Positions 9,338 through 18,917 of a DNA stretch of 64,000 nucleotides are shown here, piece by piece. The stretch comes from Fulvivirga maritima (GTDB taxonomy: Bacteria > Bacteroidota > Bacteroidia > Cytophagales > Cyclobacteriaceae). The stretch covers positions 3,653,001-3,717,000 of the forward strand of contig NZ_CP089980.1 in assembly GCF_021389955.1 (NCBI RefSeq), read 5' to 3'. The stretch's first letter is position 1. Each line of letters begins with the position of its first letter. A model generated the notes under the pieces. That model was not told where the DNA came from and did no database searches. It saw only the letters and a program-made list of their open reading frames with translations. Both the position numbers and the translations under genes were made by a program.

Positions 9338-11974
9338 TTAAGAGGAAGATTCATTTTCTGATGCTGTTGCTGAGTTAAAAAATACCGTGAAGGTAGAGCC
9401 TTTACCAAGAGCACTTTCTACCTCTATATTTCCACCCATAGATTCTACCTGTGATTTTATGATGTATAGACCTAAACCTTTGCCTTCAGTGTTTTCATGA
9501 AACCGCTGATACATGCCGAAAAGGCGATCTTTATTTTTAGCGAGGTCCATACCTAAACCATTATCCTTTACCGATAAAAACACCTTGCCTTCGTGCGTAG
9601 AGCCTGTTTTTATTGTTATGTGTGGAGCATCCATATTTCGATATTTGATAGCATTAGATAGTAAGTTGAGTAGTATACTTTCCATGAGTGCTCGCTTAAA
9701 CATCACAGTCTGTACATTAAACGCAGTTTCTATTTCTACGTTGGTTGATTTTATCTGTGTTTCTATACTATCATAAACGATATGAAAAACCTTGTTGAAA
9801 GATACTTCTTCATTGGCTTCATACTTTTGGTCTCTAAGTGTGACTAACTGTATCAGGTCATTGAGGCTAGATTTCAGCTGGGTGAACGACTTACCAATTC
9901 TATCTATTATCTCAGCATTGCCAGTGGCGCCTGTATCTTCTTTATTAATGAAACTTATAAGTGTGTCTATATTAACAATAGGAGCACGGAGATTATGAGA
10001 GGTGATGTAGGCAAATTGCTTCAACTCCTGATTAGACGTGGTAAGTTTTTCAGTGAGTTTTAGCAATTCTTTTTCGTTTTTCTTCCTTTCAGAAATATCT
10101 GATAACATGAGAAGCAGACATGATTTTTCTTCAATAGATATCACTTCAGCTGAAATAAGTACGTCAATTATAGAGCCATCTGAAATGCGAATTTCTTCTT
10201 CATATTCATACACTTTTCCTTCTACAGAGATTTTCTCTATAAAACGGTTACGAGCCGCCAGATCAGGCCAAAAGTTGAGTTCTGTGGTAGTTTTGCCTAT
10301 TACATCCTCTTTTTTAAGTTTTACTAATTCGCAAAATCGGCTGTTTACATCTATTAATGTACCATCAGCCAGTTGACTGATAGTAACCGGCACGGGACTA
10401 ATATAAAAGGCACTATAGAAACTTTTTAAAGACTGTAAGGCTTTATATTCTTCTCTTTTAGCTTTAGTAATGTCTCTTACAATGCATAAAATCTGATCGG
10501 AGTTTCGAGTAATTACCCTGGCTTCGCAGTATAACAGACCTTTGCTTGTTGGTAACTCAAACTCATGGGTTTGTAATTCATTCTCTTCATAGGCCTTTTT
10601 AAAAACTTCTAACAGTTCATTAGCTACCGAAGGTGGATAAAGACTATCTAGCTTTTTGCCTATTATACTTTTATCAATGGAAAAGGGAGAATTTTTTGGT
10701 AGCTCAAAGTCCAGGATTGTGCCATTTATATTATGAATGAACATGCAATCAGGAAGAGCTTTTATTAAAGACTTATTCCTTTCTTCACTTTCTTTTAAAG
10801 CTTGGTCCCCTTTCTTACGATCAGTGATGTCTTGAATAGTGCCAATGAGCTTTTTTGCTTGTTCATCTTTTTCATTCCTGATAATAACATTCCTGATAGA
10901 ACCGTCTTTTCTCAATATCCTATATTCAAGTGATAAATCATTACTTCCTGAAAGCGTCTTTCTTATTCCTTCCTTGGCTTTATGATGGTCATCGGGGTGT
11001 AAATAATCCAGGCCTTTTTCAAAAGTAGGTACCACTTCATTATCTTCAAGCCCGAGGATTTTGAAAAGTTGTTCTGACCAGTACACATCTCCGGTTTCTA
11101 AATCCATCTCCCAGTTACCAAGGTTAGCTAATTTTTGGGCCTTGAGTAATACGGCCTGACTTTGCTTCAGCTCCTCTTCAAGCAATTTTTGCTTAGTTAC
11201 ATCCAGCAAAATACCCTCAATAGATATCAGCTCATCTCTTTCAGAAAATACACCCTGTCCTCTTTCAAATATGTATTTAATTTCTCCATACCTGGTTCTG
11301 ATACGATAATGGATTTCAAAGGCTTCTTTTTTATTAATATACTCTTCTCTGGTTTTCCAAACACGATCTTTATCTTCTGGCACAATCAGCTTTACAAAAC
11401 TGATGCTGGCCTTTTTAATAAAGTCTTCCTTGTGGTAGCCCGTAAGGTCTTCTACAGCATTACTTACAAATAGTATGGTTCTATTACTATCATGATTACA
11501 GCTGTAAGGAACCCCGGGAATGTTTTCTACCAGCTTAGAAAGCCGGGCCCTGCTTTTTTTGAGTAGTTCTTCGTTCTTTTTTCGCTCTGTAATAAATTCA
11601 GTGTGAACTATAATACCACCAATCTTATTTTGGTCATCTCGCCACGGACGGGCATCCCACCGGAGAATTTCCTTCTGGCCGTTTTCTTTTATGAACTCAT
11701 CGTTTTCATTGAATTCCATAGCCCCTTTAAGGGCTCTTTTATGCACACTTTTCCAGTAGGGGATTACATCAGGAAATACTTCATAGTGGTTTTGCCCAAT
11801 AAGGTCATCTATGTGAATAGGAGTGCTCTTTACCCACCAGTCGGTAAGCCATTTATGACTACAGGCTATGTAGTTCATGTGCCTGTCAAACATAGCTATT
11901 GACACAGGGGCATACCTAACAAATTGCATAAAGTGAGTGTATGCCGAATGGGTATGGGATGATTGCGTTGTCAT
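9338..11974 (-). CDS. Multi-PAS hybrid-type sensor histidine kinase (no receiver)
   Basis: 878 residues, no membrane segment, so probably a cytoplasmic sensor. About five PAS/PAC units fill residues 10-635, marked by repeated PAC endings (HTEFITERKKNEE, LLDVTKQKLLEEEL, IQDITDRKKGDQ, VRDITKAKREE, LSDISERKKNE). The kinase core follows: H-box SHNLRAPI with phospho-acceptor His660, N-box NLLSNAIKYRN, G1 VKDNGLGMD, G2 GKGLGLYIIK. It stops after the ATPase domain. No response regulator is adjacent, so the partner is encoded elsewhere. The SHNLRAP variant of the H-box is frequent in Bacteroidota kinases. Confidence 0.92.
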   Translation of the reverse strand: MTTQSSHTHSAYTHFMQFVRYAPVSIAMFDRHMNYIACSHKWLTDWWVKSTPIHIDDLIGQNHYEVFPDVIPYWKSVHKRALKGAMEFNENDEFIKENGQKEILRWDARPWRDDQNKIGGIIVHTEFITERKKNEELLKKSRARLSKLVENIPGVPYSCNHDSNRTILFVSNAVEDLTGYHKEDFIKKASISFVKLIVPEDKDRVWKTREEYINKKEAFEIHYRIRTRYGEIKYIFERGQGVFSERDELISIEGILLDVTKQKLLEEELKQSQAVLLKAQKLANLGNWEMDLETGDVYWSEQLFKILGLEDNEVVPTFEKGLDYLHPDDHHKAKEGIRKTLSGSNDLSLEYRILRKDGSIRNVIIRNEKDEQAKKLIGTIQDITDRKKGDQALKESEERNKSLIKALPDCMFIHNINGTILDFELPKNSPFSIDKSIIGKKLDSLYPPSVANELLEVFKKAYEENELQTHEFELPTSKGLLYCEARVITRNSDQILCIVRDITKAKREEYKALQSLKSFYSAFYISPVPVTISQLADGTLIDVNSRFCELVKLKKEDVIGKTTTELNFWPDLAARNRFIEKISVEGKVYEYEEEIRISDGSIIDVLISAEVISIEEKSCLLLMLSDISERKKNEKELLKLTEKLTTSNQELKQFAYITSHNLRAPIVNIDTLISFINKEDTGATGNAEIIDRIGKSFTQLKSSLNDLIQLVTLRDQKYEANEEVSFNKVFHIVYDSIETQIKSTNVEIETAFNVQTVMFKRALMESILLNLLSNAIKYRNMDAPHITIKTGSTHEGKVFLSVKDNGLGMDLAKNKDRLFGMYQRFHENTEGKGLGLYIIKSQVESMGGNIEVESALGKGSTFTVFFNSATASENESSS

Positions 11975-12153
11975 TAAGAATTCTCTACTTCAATATCTCT
12001 ACTGCTTATTCCTAACAGTTTATAATAAGTTAAGCAATAAATCTGATAAATATGATAGATTTTATTTTGAATATGTTTGATAACCAGAGAGAAACATCAT
12101 TGGGGTGGGGGCTGCATGTAAACATTACTTGGGGAGATCTGTTAATTTAATCG

Positions 12154-12744
12154 ATGGAGCAATTCTATGAAATACCTATATTTCCTTTAGCCATATTGCC
12201 TTTGCCTCATGAGCTGGTACCTCTTCATATTTTCGAGCCTCGTTTTCAGGAGATGCTGAGAGATGTAGAGGAGAAAAAGATCACATTTGGTATATATTAC
12301 AGTCATGGGCAAAATAAAGATAGGCTAGGAGGCGTAATGGAGCTAGACAGCGTTTTAAAGCGATATGAAACCGGTGAAACTGATATAGTAGCCAAATGTG
12401 TAGATGTTTTTCTAATGGCCGAGTTTTATAGTCAGTGGAAAAAGAAATTGTACCCTGGAGGTAAGGTGTATCCGCTAAATATGTTGGAGCCTGAGCCTAT
12501 GAGCAAAGGTTTTGTGGCTGATTTTAAGCGTTATATGAAGATGAAGGATGTCACTGATATCGATGACGACTTTGATATTCATGACATTGCTAACGAGCTT
12601 AATCTGGATGAAGTAGATAGAATAAAATACCTTAGATTACTTAGCAACCCTAAAAGAGAACGTTTTTTAAAGGAAAGACTGAAGTATCAAAAATTTATTC
12701 TTAATCAAGAGCAAAAAAATAAGGATACCTTTTTCCTTAATTAG
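12154..12744 (+). CDS. LON substrate-binding domain protein
   Basis: 196 residues that correspond to the N-terminal substrate-recognition domain of Lon protease without the ATPase and peptidase parts: IPIFPLAILPLP, then LHIFEPRFQEML, the hallmark start of the family. The C-terminal half is charged and helical. Such stand-alone LON-N proteins are common in bacteria; a chaperone or adaptor role is assumed, not shown. Overlaps the convergent membrane-protein gene by 4 bp. Confidence 0.85.
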   Translation: MEQFYEIPIFPLAILPLPHELVPLHIFEPRFQEMLRDVEEKKITFGIYYSHGQNKDRLGGVMELDSVLKRYETGETDIVAKCVDVFLMAEFYSQWKKKLYPGGKVYPLNMLEPEPMSKGFVADFKRYMKMKDVTDIDDDFDIHDIANELNLDEVDRIKYLRLLSNPKRERFLKERLKYQKFILNQEQKNKDTFFLN

Positions 12745-13250
12745 TGAATAGAATTTAGCTTTCTAGTGGCTCTTAAGATTTGAACTACGGGTGATATGGT
12801 GAAAATTACAGCCATAGCACCTGCCATAGACGTGAGGACGACCATCACCAAGACACTGTTAAACATCATGTTTTTAGGTGATAGTAAAAATACTGATACC
12901 AGTATTATTGAAAATACCAATAACGACCAGCCAGCGTTTTTAAGACCGAGAATTAGGCGAAACTTGAGCGTTTTGTACTTCTTTGGCACTGAATAAGGAA
13001 CGTTTTTCTGACAAGTTTTATCATAAAACCGCTTTACAGAGTCCATAGTTACAAATAGCGGGAGGAAAAAGGCCAGAGGTAAAAATACTCGTAAAATGGA
13101 CTGCTCTCCTGAAGAAAAACTGATTTGCTCAAAATTATGCAAGCCCCAATATTGCACTCCAAAATTAAGTAATAAGTTGATTATCAAGTTTATAGATGCC
13201 CTTTTGATGATGAATTGCTTTATGGGCTCAATATTCAGGATATTCATCAT
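12741..13250 (-). CDS. Four-helix membrane protein at the end of the PKS operon
   Basis: 169 residues with four hydrophobic segments (about residues 18-36, 50-68, 104-126, 133-155) separated by a basic loop (SVPKKYKTLKFR). No family recognised. Its ATG is 6 bp after the stop of the preceding alpha/beta hydrolase, so it is very probably the last gene of the polyketide operon; it could anchor the pathway or help move its lipid product, but nothing in the sequence proves that. Confidence 0.55.
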   Translation of the reverse strand: MMNILNIEPIKQFIIKRASINLIINLLLNFGVQYWGLHNFEQISFSSGEQSILRVFLPLAFFLPLFVTMDSVKRFYDKTCQKNVPYSVPKKYKTLKFRLILGLKNAGWSLLVFSIILVSVFLLSPKNMMFNSVLVMVVLTSMAGAMAVIFTISPVVQILRATRKLNSIH

Positions 13251-13256
13251 GGTAAC

Positions 13257-13994
13257 TCAAGCGTATACTGGTTCTGATAAAAACTTTTTCAGCTCTAAAG
13301 ATACCAGGCTTGGTTTGGTCATAATGAAATAATGATCTCCATCAATTTCTTTTAAAGTGGTATTGGGTGCGTGAGTAATAAGTCTGGTGGCCATATCATA
13401 ACAATCAGAATGCGTGCCATATAGTAAAAGTGTAGAGGGTTTTAATTGGCTAATGGATTCATTGTCAATGTCTTTATCGGCATCAATATCTTGAGTGATG
13501 GTAGTGGTATTCATTAATTTAAGCGTTCTCTGCTTAAGCCTGTCTTTAAATTTATCAGTCGGATTTTTACTGTTCTCATCTTCTTTCATGTGTTCCTGGG
13601 CCGTTTCGAAGGTGGGACGTATGGGGTTTGGGCATTCAATAATGCCTAGTTTATGAATCCTTTTAGGGTATTTAAAAGCAAATTTTAGTGCGATTAGCCC
13701 ACCGAAGCTAAAGCCTATGATATGTGCTTTTTTGATTTTTAAGACTGACATCAATAAAAGCAAATCCTCATTGAAATCATCAATTTTATAGTTGGAGGCA
13801 GGCATATCGGTTTTACCATGGCCTCTGATATCATATAAAATTACACGATAAGATGAAGATAGTTCTGGAGCAATGGTCAGGTAAAATTGAGCCAGGTTAG
13901 CAATAATACCATGGATCATAATTATGGTTTCTTTCCCGGATGGGTTAAGTTCCTGGTAGTGGGTTCTAAGTCCGTTTATATCAATAAATGGCAT
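13257..13994 (-). CDS. Alpha/beta hydrolase 2 of the PKS operon
   Basis: 245 residues, soluble. Alpha/beta hydrolase fold: IMIHGI oxyanion region, YDIRGHGKTD, nucleophile elbow GFSFGG (Ser near residue 93), and a late His in DGDHYFIM. It is clearly a paralogue of the operon's other hydrolase at 17833-18633 (same MPxI start, same RGHGK and SFGGLIALK blocks). Family members act as thioesterases, lipases or esterases; in this setting product release from ACP or trimming of acyl groups is the natural guess. Start overlaps the acyltransferase stop by 14 bp. Confidence 0.8.
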   Translation of the reverse strand: MPFIDINGLRTHYQELNPSGKETIIMIHGIIANLAQFYLTIAPELSSSYRVILYDIRGHGKTDMPASNYKIDDFNEDLLLLMSVLKIKKAHIIGFSFGGLIALKFAFKYPKRIHKLGIIECPNPIRPTFETAQEHMKEDENSKNPTDKFKDRLKQRTLKLMNTTTITQDIDADKDIDNESISQLKPSTLLLYGTHSDCYDMATRLITHAPNTTLKEIDGDHYFIMTKPSLVSLELKKFLSEPVYA

Positions 13995-15369
13995 ATTTTT
14001 TCACTTTTTTATTGTGCGAAGTATATAAATCAATTGTTCGAGTCTCCTTTTTCTCCAGCGTAAGGGCTTGCGAAAGTGCATCATAAGGTTTCCAGCGGCA
14101 TGCCATTTGGAGCTCGTTCATGCTTAAAGAGGCTATTTCACGCATCTGCTGGCAGGTAAGGGTATAATGGTTAGCCATAAAAGCAAAGCTCATGATTCCG
14201 TTAAGTGTGTTCACAATTACCGTATTGGCATTATACCAAGGTAAACCTACTATGGTGCCAAGCATTCGCTCAGCTTTAAAGTTTTTATATTCTAAGGGTA
14301 TGGGTATTTTTCCTAAGTTGGACAAGGTAAGGCAATGGCTCCCCTTAGTATTTTGCATGAATCGGGAAATGGCTGGTACCAAAGGATGAATAATCTCGTC
14401 CTTTGAAAGCATTTTATAGATCTTTTCTTCAGTGGTGTTAATTTTAAGATCATCCAAAACTTTTCTGGTAGTGCTCCAGAAATCAAGGTTTCGATCTCCG
14501 TTTATGGCTATTCTCACGGCAGGGGCGAAAGAAAATAGCATGTCTGGTTTAAGGTCAGGTAAGAATTTTCGGATATCAATAGGAGAGATAACTTTTAATT
14601 CCTTTTTCTTCTTTTTATTTATTACCTGATGAAACCCTCTCATGAATGCTACACAAAGAGCCGCATGTACGGTGGTATTATTTTCTTTGCAGGCAGCAAT
14701 AAGAGCTTTGGTTTGTGTTTCAGGTAGAGTCCATTTAATAGCCTGCATGGCGAATTGCTTTTTTTTGGTGAGCATATTCGCCACTTTCAGTATGTTGCCT
14801 CCTAATTTCAGGCCTAGTTTTGCATAAAATGCTTTATTTCCTTTAAGGAGATGCTTTTCGGGGATCATGCCGGCTAGATCCCCACATAAAGAATAGTTTT
14901 CCAGCTTAGTGTCAGGGTTATCTATTAAACTGAGCAGCTCTTTAATGATTACTACAAAAGAAGCACCGTCGCAGATAGCATGGGGGCTGATTATGAGCAA
15001 GTCAGACTTCTCTTTTCCTTTCACCCACAATAGCCGGATAGAGGCTCCTCGCTCCAGGTCAAAGGGTGTAGACCATTCATAATCTATCTGATCCCACCAG
15101 CTTTGTTCGTTTTTCCATGGAACAATCCGGATGGGAATGGACTTATACTTCTTGAGCACATGGTAACATGGAGAGCCATTTTTGTCTTGGCGTATAACTG
15201 ATCTGAGCAAAGGATGCTTGGTCTGCACTACCTGGAGCGCATGTTCCAATTGTCGCAGCTCAATTGTGCCGGCTATCCGGATTCCGAAATATATATTGAA
15301 TGGTTTTTTGCCATCCAGATACATGAGCCGTTCGCCAACAGAGAGCTTTCTTATGTTAATTTCATCCAT
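13981..15369 (-). CDS. PapA5-like acyltransferase (condensation-domain superfamily)
   Basis: 462 residues. The active-site motif HxxxDG is present as SPHAICDG (His130, Asp134), within the chloramphenicol acetyltransferase/condensation fold. The N-terminal LSVGERLMYLDG and the single, free-standing domain with no adenylation or carrier partner resemble PapA5-type polyketide-associated acyltransferases and WS/DGAT-like enzymes, which esterify hydroxyl groups of lipids with acyl chains carried on ACP or CoA. A C-terminal block (LSNLGKIPIP) matches the DFGWG-region equivalent, somewhat divergent. In the operon it lies between a glycosyltransferase (8 bp overlap) and hydrolase 2 (14 bp overlap), so it likely decorates the synthase product or its sugar. 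Confidence 0.75.
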   Translation of the reverse strand: MDEINIRKLSVGERLMYLDGKKPFNIYFGIRIAGTIELRQLEHALQVVQTKHPLLRSVIRQDKNGSPCYHVLKKYKSIPIRIVPWKNEQSWWDQIDYEWSTPFDLERGASIRLLWVKGKEKSDLLIISPHAICDGASFVVIIKELLSLIDNPDTKLENYSLCGDLAGMIPEKHLLKGNKAFYAKLGLKLGGNILKVANMLTKKKQFAMQAIKWTLPETQTKALIAACKENNTTVHAALCVAFMRGFHQVINKKKKKELKVISPIDIRKFLPDLKPDMLFSFAPAVRIAINGDRNLDFWSTTRKVLDDLKINTTEEKIYKMLSKDEIIHPLVPAISRFMQNTKGSHCLTLSNLGKIPIPLEYKNFKAERMLGTIVGLPWYNANTVIVNTLNGIMSFAFMANHYTLTCQQMREIASLSMNELQMACRWKPYDALSQALTLEKKETRTIDLYTSHNKKVKKYAIY

Positions 15370-16558
15370 AAACAGAAGTGTGTTGTGGTACTACATCTTC
15401 TAATAATTCTACCGCTCTTTTTTCACCTCCGGCTGCAGTAAACGAGTTACTTATAAATTTTGAGGCTTCTTTATAAGATGGGTTATTAAGTATATCCTGT
15501 ACGGCAGTTTTAAGTTGAGTGGCTTTAAACCTTTTGAAATTTAGTCGGATACCACAACCCGATTCAGCTACCTGAGAAGATACATGCGATTGATCGTAGG
15601 CAATGGGGATGGTTATGAGTGGCAATCCGTGTGTGAGAGATTCACAAACGGTATTATGGCCGCCATGGCAGACTACAGCATCCAGGTATTTTAATAATTC
15701 TAATTGTGGGATGCGAGGCTGAACGATAAAGTTTTTTGGCCATGAAGGGAATAGCTTCTCTTCTGAAACTACTACCACAGTCATAGGTTCATCGCCTAAG
15801 GCTTCTATCACTTTTGCGAAGAAGTCTTTTTTATATTGCATATCAAAAGTAGTGCCTATCGATACCAAAACCCTTGGTCCTCTGGTATTTTGAAAACGAG
15901 CCCAATTAAAAGAAAAGGCCACTGGTCGGCCTACCGTGATAGGACCTACAAACTGATAATATTCTGGGTATGTCTCGTCGCCTAAAAATTCTTTAGAGGT
16001 AAAAACGAGTGTAAGCAGTTCTGAGCAGGCGAGCGAGCTGTTTCCGGCTATGCCTAACTCTTGCTGTAATCCTACTATTTGTTCTGTTTCCCATTCTAAT
16101 ATTTTAGGCATGTCTTTCATGGCCTTGAGTGCGGTAGGAGCTGTAACTGAAGTAACATAGGGAATTCTTTTTTTCACAGCTGCAATAGCTCCGGCATACA
16201 CCTGATGGTCCGTAATTACTACATCTGCCCGCCAGCTATCAATAAACTTGCAAATGCCCGGAAACATAAACCGAGACATGGGAATGAGCACATCTTCATA
16301 CAAAAACTTAATGCTTTCTATGCCAAATGCTGTATGACCTTTTTCGGTAATCTGGTCGAAGTATTCTTTTCCGCTGGTGCCATCATCACCACTTTGGATT
16401 AGGAGTAATTCTCCTCCATCAGGAATTTGTCCGTTAAAATTGTCGGTTAAGCTTATCCAGGCTACTTTATGACCTGCCTGCAGCAGTTGTTTTCCTAAGC
16501 TTAAAGTAGGGTTAATATGCCCTGTAAAAGGAGGTACAATAAATACGAATCTTGCCAT
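15362..16558 (-). CDS. GT1/MGT-type glycosyltransferase 2
   Basis: 398 residues, GT-B fold. N-terminal FIVPPFTGHINPTLSLG carries the catalytic His of family GT1, and the C-terminal nucleotide-sugar site reads CHGGHNTVCESLTHG, then PIAYDQ. The family transfers glucose, rhamnose or related sugars to lipids, carotenoids, polyketides and macrolides. It is paralogous to the glycosyltransferase 22 bp upstream, so two sugars, or two positions, may be modified. No membrane anchor is seen; action on the cytoplasmic face is likely. Confidence 0.87.
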   Translation of the reverse strand: MARFVFIVPPFTGHINPTLSLGKQLLQAGHKVAWISLTDNFNGQIPDGGELLLIQSGDDGTSGKEYFDQITEKGHTAFGIESIKFLYEDVLIPMSRFMFPGICKFIDSWRADVVITDHQVYAGAIAAVKKRIPYVTSVTAPTALKAMKDMPKILEWETEQIVGLQQELGIAGNSSLACSELLTLVFTSKEFLGDETYPEYYQFVGPITVGRPVAFSFNWARFQNTRGPRVLVSIGTTFDMQYKKDFFAKVIEALGDEPMTVVVVSEEKLFPSWPKNFIVQPRIPQLELLKYLDAVVCHGGHNTVCESLTHGLPLITIPIAYDQSHVSSQVAESGCGIRLNFKRFKATQLKTAVQDILNNPSYKEASKFISNSFTAAGGEKRAVELLEDVVPQHTSVYG

Positions 16559-16580
16559 ATGGGTAGGTTTAGGTTAAGGG

Positions 16581-17780
16581 TTATAATACGGTAGCGGGTC
16601 TTTTATCAGCAGCAAACTGTTCTACATGGCTGGCTGCTGCCTCAGCTCCACCACAGTCTTTTAAGGATGCTTGTATCTTTAAGGCCTCTTTTTTATAGGA
16701 ATTTCCTGGTTCCAGAATTTGATCCAGTGCTTGTTTTAAAGCATCTATGCGTAGCCTTTTATACCTTATATCTATGCCGCAACCCGCTTCTTTTACTAAT
16801 GAGGCGATATAAAACTGATCATAAGCAATAGGGGTGATCACCATGGGTAATCCGTGGTAAAAGGTTTCATTTACCGTGTTAAATCCACCATGACAGATAA
16901 CGGCATTCATTTTAGGAATGATTTCACTCTGAGGTACGTATGATTGGACTATGAAATTATCTGGCCATTCTTCTATTATATCCGGATTGGTAGCACAAAC
17001 AAAGGTGTATGGCGAATCAGCAAAGGCTTCCACTACTTTAGAGAAGAATTTCTTTCTGATGTCTTCCAGCAAAGTGCCTATAGAAACATAGATTTTAGGG
17101 CTTGAAGCTTTATCCAGTCGTTCCCAGTCGAAGGTTACGGAGTTGGGTCTTCCTTTTATCAGTGGACCTACAAATTTATATTGCTTACCCAGTCCGCTGG
17201 CATCAGCAAACTCAGGAGAGGTAGATACTATGCAGAGCTCTTCAGACCTTAAAATGGGCTTGTCTAAGTCTATTCCATAAGCCTTTTGAACACCGAAAGT
17301 ATGCCCTTTTACCCAATTCTCAATTTTAGGAATATGAAAGCGGTCTATCACTTTTGGGGGTACGGCTATGGTGGTAACATAAGGAATGCCTTTGTTCACC
17401 GCCAAAATAGGAGCAGCAAAGATCAGCTCATCATGAATGATAACATCGGGTTCCCATTCTTCTACCAAACGGGTAAGGCCCGGCATGAGTAGGTGACAAA
17501 AGGGGACATAAGTCTCTTCCAATGCTAGCTTTAAGGTTTCTAGTTTGGATAGGGAAGGGCCTTTATCCTGCTTTCCCAGAATTTCAAGGAGCTCTTCCTG
17601 ATGGTCTTCTAGTTCTTCAGGCACCAGAAAGCGGCCTTTTTCAGGTACTTGTTTTTGATCTATTGGTTTTAATCCTACCCACACTACCTCATGCCCACGG
17701 GAAATAAGTTCAGCCCCCAGACTTAGTGTAGGACTTATATGTCCGAAAAAAGGAGGGACTACTATCATGAATTTGTGCAT
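16581..17780 (-). CDS. GT1/MGT-type glycosyltransferase 1
   Basis: 399 residues with the same layout as its neighbour: IVVPPFFGHISPTLSLGAEL at the N-terminus with the GT1 His, a central VSIGTL strand, and the donor-binding block CHGGFNTVNETFYHG followed by TPIAYDQ. The two copies differ widely outside these motifs, so the duplication is old and they probably have different acceptors or donors. Located 52 bp after hydrolase 1 in the operon. Confidence 0.87.
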   Translation of the reverse strand: MHKFMIVVPPFFGHISPTLSLGAELISRGHEVVWVGLKPIDQKQVPEKGRFLVPEELEDHQEELLEILGKQDKGPSLSKLETLKLALEETYVPFCHLLMPGLTRLVEEWEPDVIIHDELIFAAPILAVNKGIPYVTTIAVPPKVIDRFHIPKIENWVKGHTFGVQKAYGIDLDKPILRSEELCIVSTSPEFADASGLGKQYKFVGPLIKGRPNSVTFDWERLDKASSPKIYVSIGTLLEDIRKKFFSKVVEAFADSPYTFVCATNPDIIEEWPDNFIVQSYVPQSEIIPKMNAVICHGGFNTVNETFYHGLPMVITPIAYDQFYIASLVKEAGCGIDIRYKRLRIDALKQALDQILEPGNSYKKEALKIQASLKDCGGAEAAASHVEQFAADKRPATVL

Positions 17781-17832
17781 AAGCTCTTTGTTTGAGGCAT
17801 AGCGCCTGATGAATATTTTATTATGTTAGCAT

Positions 17833-18633
17833 TTATTGCTCCTCTAAGGCAAGGGTTTGCTCGCTCCGTTCTCTTAAAAACATAGAAAGTTCAAGCCCTA
17901 CCTGGCGGCCAGATACCATGGGCATACTATGATTGCCATCCAGATATTTCAGGCTGGAAGAGGGTAAAATGGCTGACAGCGTTTTCCCGTCTTCAGCAAA
18001 GCTTGAAGATCTGGCATATAGTAATAAAGTGTCGTTCGTAATGTGTTTTAAATCAGGATGATAAAAGAAATTTTCTTCCATTTTTAAGTCTACAGGTAAG
18101 GTGGTTTCCCGAGTAAGAAAGTGATAAGAAGAAATGCTTTTATCTACCTTTTTTCTAATGAAAGCAGCGGCACCTTCTTTTGCATTAGCATGCTGCTGCA
18201 TGTATGGTGTGATAAACTCTCGTTCATACATCTGAGCAAAACCTTCTTCGCTTATAGCCGATAAATCAGGAGCATCTATGATCATGAGTTTATCTATTTT
18301 TTCAGGGGCTATCATTGCCATTTTTAAGGCTATGAGGCCGCCAAAGCTATATCCTGCCAGGTGAACTTTTTCTAATTCATAGTGATCTATAAGGGCTTCC
18401 AAATCCTGAGTCATTTGATTCAGGTGGTAGCCGCTTTCTTCTTTACTATTCTTGCCATGGCCGCGCAGGTCATACATGAGCACCCGGTAGTTTTCGCTAA
18501 GCAGAGGAGCTATGTTGAAATAGTAAAGAGAGAGGTTCCCGAAGAGACCATGAATTAATATCACAGTGTCTTCGGAGTTACCTTCCAGCTCTTGCACATG
18601 CAGTTTTCCTGATGGTATATTGATTACTGGCAT
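17833..18633 (-). CDS. Alpha/beta hydrolase 1 of the PKS operon
   Basis: 266 residues. Alpha/beta hydrolase motifs ILIHGLFG, YDLRGHGKNS, nucleophile elbow GYSFGG and a late catalytic His in GNHSMPM. Its start overlaps the free ACP gene by 10 bp, so its product is made together with the ACP; a thioesterase acting on that ACP is a reasonable hypothesis. No thioesterase domain exists inside the two PKS proteins, so at least one of the two stand-alone hydrolases may release the chain. Confidence 0.8.
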   Translation of the reverse strand: MPVINIPSGKLHVQELEGNSEDTVILIHGLFGNLSLYYFNIAPLLSENYRVLMYDLRGHGKNSKEESGYHLNQMTQDLEALIDHYELEKVHLAGYSFGGLIALKMAMIAPEKIDKLMIIDAPDLSAISEEGFAQMYEREFITPYMQQHANAKEGAAAFIRKKVDKSISSYHFLTRETTLPVDLKMEENFFYHPDLKHITNDTLLLYARSSSFAEDGKTLSAILPSSSLKYLDGNHSMPMVSGRQVGLELSMFLRERSEQTLALEEQ

Positions 18634-18917
18634 GATTGTATAAAGTCAATTACATCTTTCAATTTCATTTCTATGATCTCTTCCAGGTTTTTATTGGTAA
18701 GCCAGCCTGTAAAGTCTATGTCCTTACCAAAGCTCTCCTTCACCTTTTCTGAGAATGAGACTATTTCAATGCTGTCCATCTCCAGGTCTGAGGTAAATGA
18801 ACTTTCTTCGGTGATATCCATATCTTCCACAAATTCTTCCCCAATGACATCGGCTATAATTGATTTCATTTCCTCGAGAATTTCATTTCTTCCGGTAAGT
18901 GTTTTTACTATATCCAT
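18624..18917 (-). CDS. Free-standing acyl carrier protein
   Basis: 97 residues, acidic, helical. The phosphopantetheine site is Ser49 in LEMDSIEI, preceded by FTSDLEMDS as in carrier proteins. It overlaps the PKS-B stop by 10 bp and the following hydrolase by 10 bp. Its linker-free sequence differs from the three PKS-A carriers (which share LSIDSIKRM), suggesting a distinct partner: loading a starter, or presenting an acyl chain to the PapA5-like enzyme. Confidence 0.9.
   Translation of the reverse strand: MDIVKTLTGRNEILEEMKSIIADVIGEEFVEDMDITEESSFTSDLEMDSIEIVSFSEKVKESFGKDIDFTGWLTNKNLEEIIEMKLKDVIDFIQSCQ

Noticed and set aside
13981-15369. NRPS condensation domain and so a peptide product
   Set aside because: No adenylation or peptidyl-carrier domains exist in the window; the free-standing form fits PapA5-like acyltransferases better.
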